Below are positions 63,486-64,000 of a stretch of 64,000 bases of DNA, one piece after another. The position numbers and the translations under genes are program-made. The stretch's first letter is position 1. Each line of letters begins with the position of its first letter. Below the pieces are notes generated by a model that saw nothing but the letters and a program-made list of their open reading frames with translations, was not told the origin of the DNA and ran no database searches. This stretch comes from Bernardetia sp. (GTDB lineage Bacteria > Bacteroidota > Bacteroidia > Cytophagales > Bernardetiaceae), in assembly GCA_020630575.1 (NCBI GenBank), contig JAHDBD010000005.1, positions 178,656 through 242,655 on the forward strand, read 5' to 3'.

Positions 63486-64000
63486 ATGAGTAATATTGTT
63501 ATTAAAGCTACCGATATAAGTAAACAGTACCGTTTGGGGCTTGTAGGAAGTGGAACTCTTAAAGACGATGCAGCTCGTTTTTGGGCAAAGGTAAGAGGAA
63601 AAGAAGACCCTACTCTGACAGTAGGACAGGTAAATGACCGTACTCAAAAATCTAATTCTGATTATGTATGGGCATTGAAAGATATTAATTTTGATGTACA
63701 GCAAGGAGAAATACTTGGAATTATTGGAAAGAATGGTGCAGGAAAATCAACTCTTCTCAAAATCTTATCAAAAATAACTGCTCCCACAACTGGAAGTATA
63801 AAAATAAAAGGTAGAATAGCAAGCCTTTTGGAAGTAGGTACAGGTTTTCATGGAGAACTTACAGGTAGAGAAAATATTTATCTCAATGGTGCTGTTTTAG
63901 GCATGTCAAGAAGAGAAGTTACTAGAAAGTTAGATGAAATAGTAGATTTTGCAGGTGTAGAAAAATACATGGACACTCCTGTAAAGCGTTATTCTTCTGG
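63486..64000 (+). CDS. ABC transporter ATP-binding protein, polysaccharide/teichoic-acid export type, N-terminal part
   Basis: The gene runs off the right edge; about 171 residues are seen. It starts MSNIVIKATDISKQYRLG and has Walker A GIIGKNGAGKSTLLKIL, then the Q-loop-replacing LLEVGTGFHGELTGREN, NIYLNGAVLGMSRREV and the beginning of the signature SSG. The RIASLLEVG and FHGELTGREN blocks are those of the Wzt/TagH/KpsT exporters that energise O-antigen or capsule export together with a Wzm-type permease. With the GDP-mannose and UDP-xylose enzymes in this window, it may belong to a surface polysaccharide locus lying mostly to the right. Confidence 0.88.
   Translation, partial: MSNIVIKATDISKQYRLGLVGSGTLKDDAARFWAKVRGKEDPTLTVGQVNDRTQKSNSDYVWALKDINFDVQQGEILGIIGKNGAGKSTLLKILSKITAPTTGSIKIKGRIASLLEVGTGFHGELTGRENIYLNGAVLGMSRREVTRKLDEIVDFAGVEKYMDTPVKRYSS

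Noticed and set aside
1..64000. CRISPR array, prophage, rRNA or tRNA genes, intact insertion sequence
   Set aside because: No regularly spaced repeats of the right size, no phage or transposase genes, and no cloverleaf-like sequence in any gap were seen; the repeats found are degenerate or palindromic and irregularly placed.

Overview
The window reads as chromosome of an AT-rich Bacteroidota bacterium, most likely of the order Cytophagales (a marine Flexibacter/Bernardetia type is my guess). The reasons are the very low GC, the near absence of purine-rich Shine-Dalgarno sites, several starts preceded by TAnnTTTG promoter boxes, and a typical gene set: DUF2911, M61 peptidase, HU-CCDC81/SPOR protein, MeaB, ExbBD/TonB, GH3-family protein, a propeller plus SpoIIE sensor, and mevalonate-pathway enzymes. 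It is mostly single genes and short operons of housekeeping and envelope functions. I see no prophage, CRISPR array, rRNA or tRNA gene, and no intact transposase.

Layout. 1-10 kb: 5' part of a RavA-type ATPase (cut by the window edge), SDR and Crp-like regulator, HI0933 flavoprotein, GH3-like enzyme, a repeat-filled spacer, a decayed DUF1272 gene, GDP-mannose pyrophosphorylase, a dead GxxExxY mini-element and adenine deaminase. 10-25 kb: three tiny basic lipoproteins in a row, envelope proteins, PduO adenosyltransferase, shikimate kinase with a PhyH-like oxygenase, a flippase-like membrane protein, RuvC, an aldehyde dehydrogenase, an FCP1-like phosphatase and a 1127-residue propeller/SpoIIE sensor. 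25-40 kb: oxidase subunit III, arginine decarboxylase, lipoproteins, alcohol dehydrogenase, MeaB, a CHASE2 protein with its periplasmic neighbour, and an M61 peptidase. 40-54 kb: a thioesterase, a long PurF-type enzyme, an outer-membrane barrel with a ChaN protein, an HtrA-type protease with unusual C-terminal parts, RlmF, a UbiA-like protein with a TonB protein, an HU/SPOR protein, and ExbB-ExbD-arginyltransferase. 54-64 kb: PhoH, a lipoprotein, UDP-glucuronate decarboxylase, a tryptophan-rich orphan, mevalonate kinase with diphosphomevalonate decarboxylase, an ABC exporter, and the start of a Wzt/TagH-type polysaccharide ABC ATPase at the right edge. GDP-mannose pyrophosphorylase, UDP-glucuronate decarboxylase and that ATPase together suggest surface polysaccharide synthesis.

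The most unusual material is not a gene cluster but the small repeats. At least four families occur: (A) a palindrome of about 27 bp built on GTCGTTGGTG/CACCAACAACGGC, two copies of which sit in frame, read in two different frames, inside the flippase-like gene; (B) degenerate CAGTTAYCAGT repeats that touch or create the stop codons of three genes; (C) an AATAC-CGGC double hairpin that has fused to the end of the DUF1272 gene; and (D) a 481-bp element with about 31-bp terminal inverted repeats around a broken GxxExxY gene. Together they look like small mobile or amplifying sequences that also reshape protein ends and loops. All functional statements come from reading the sequence and family knowledge; no database search was run.
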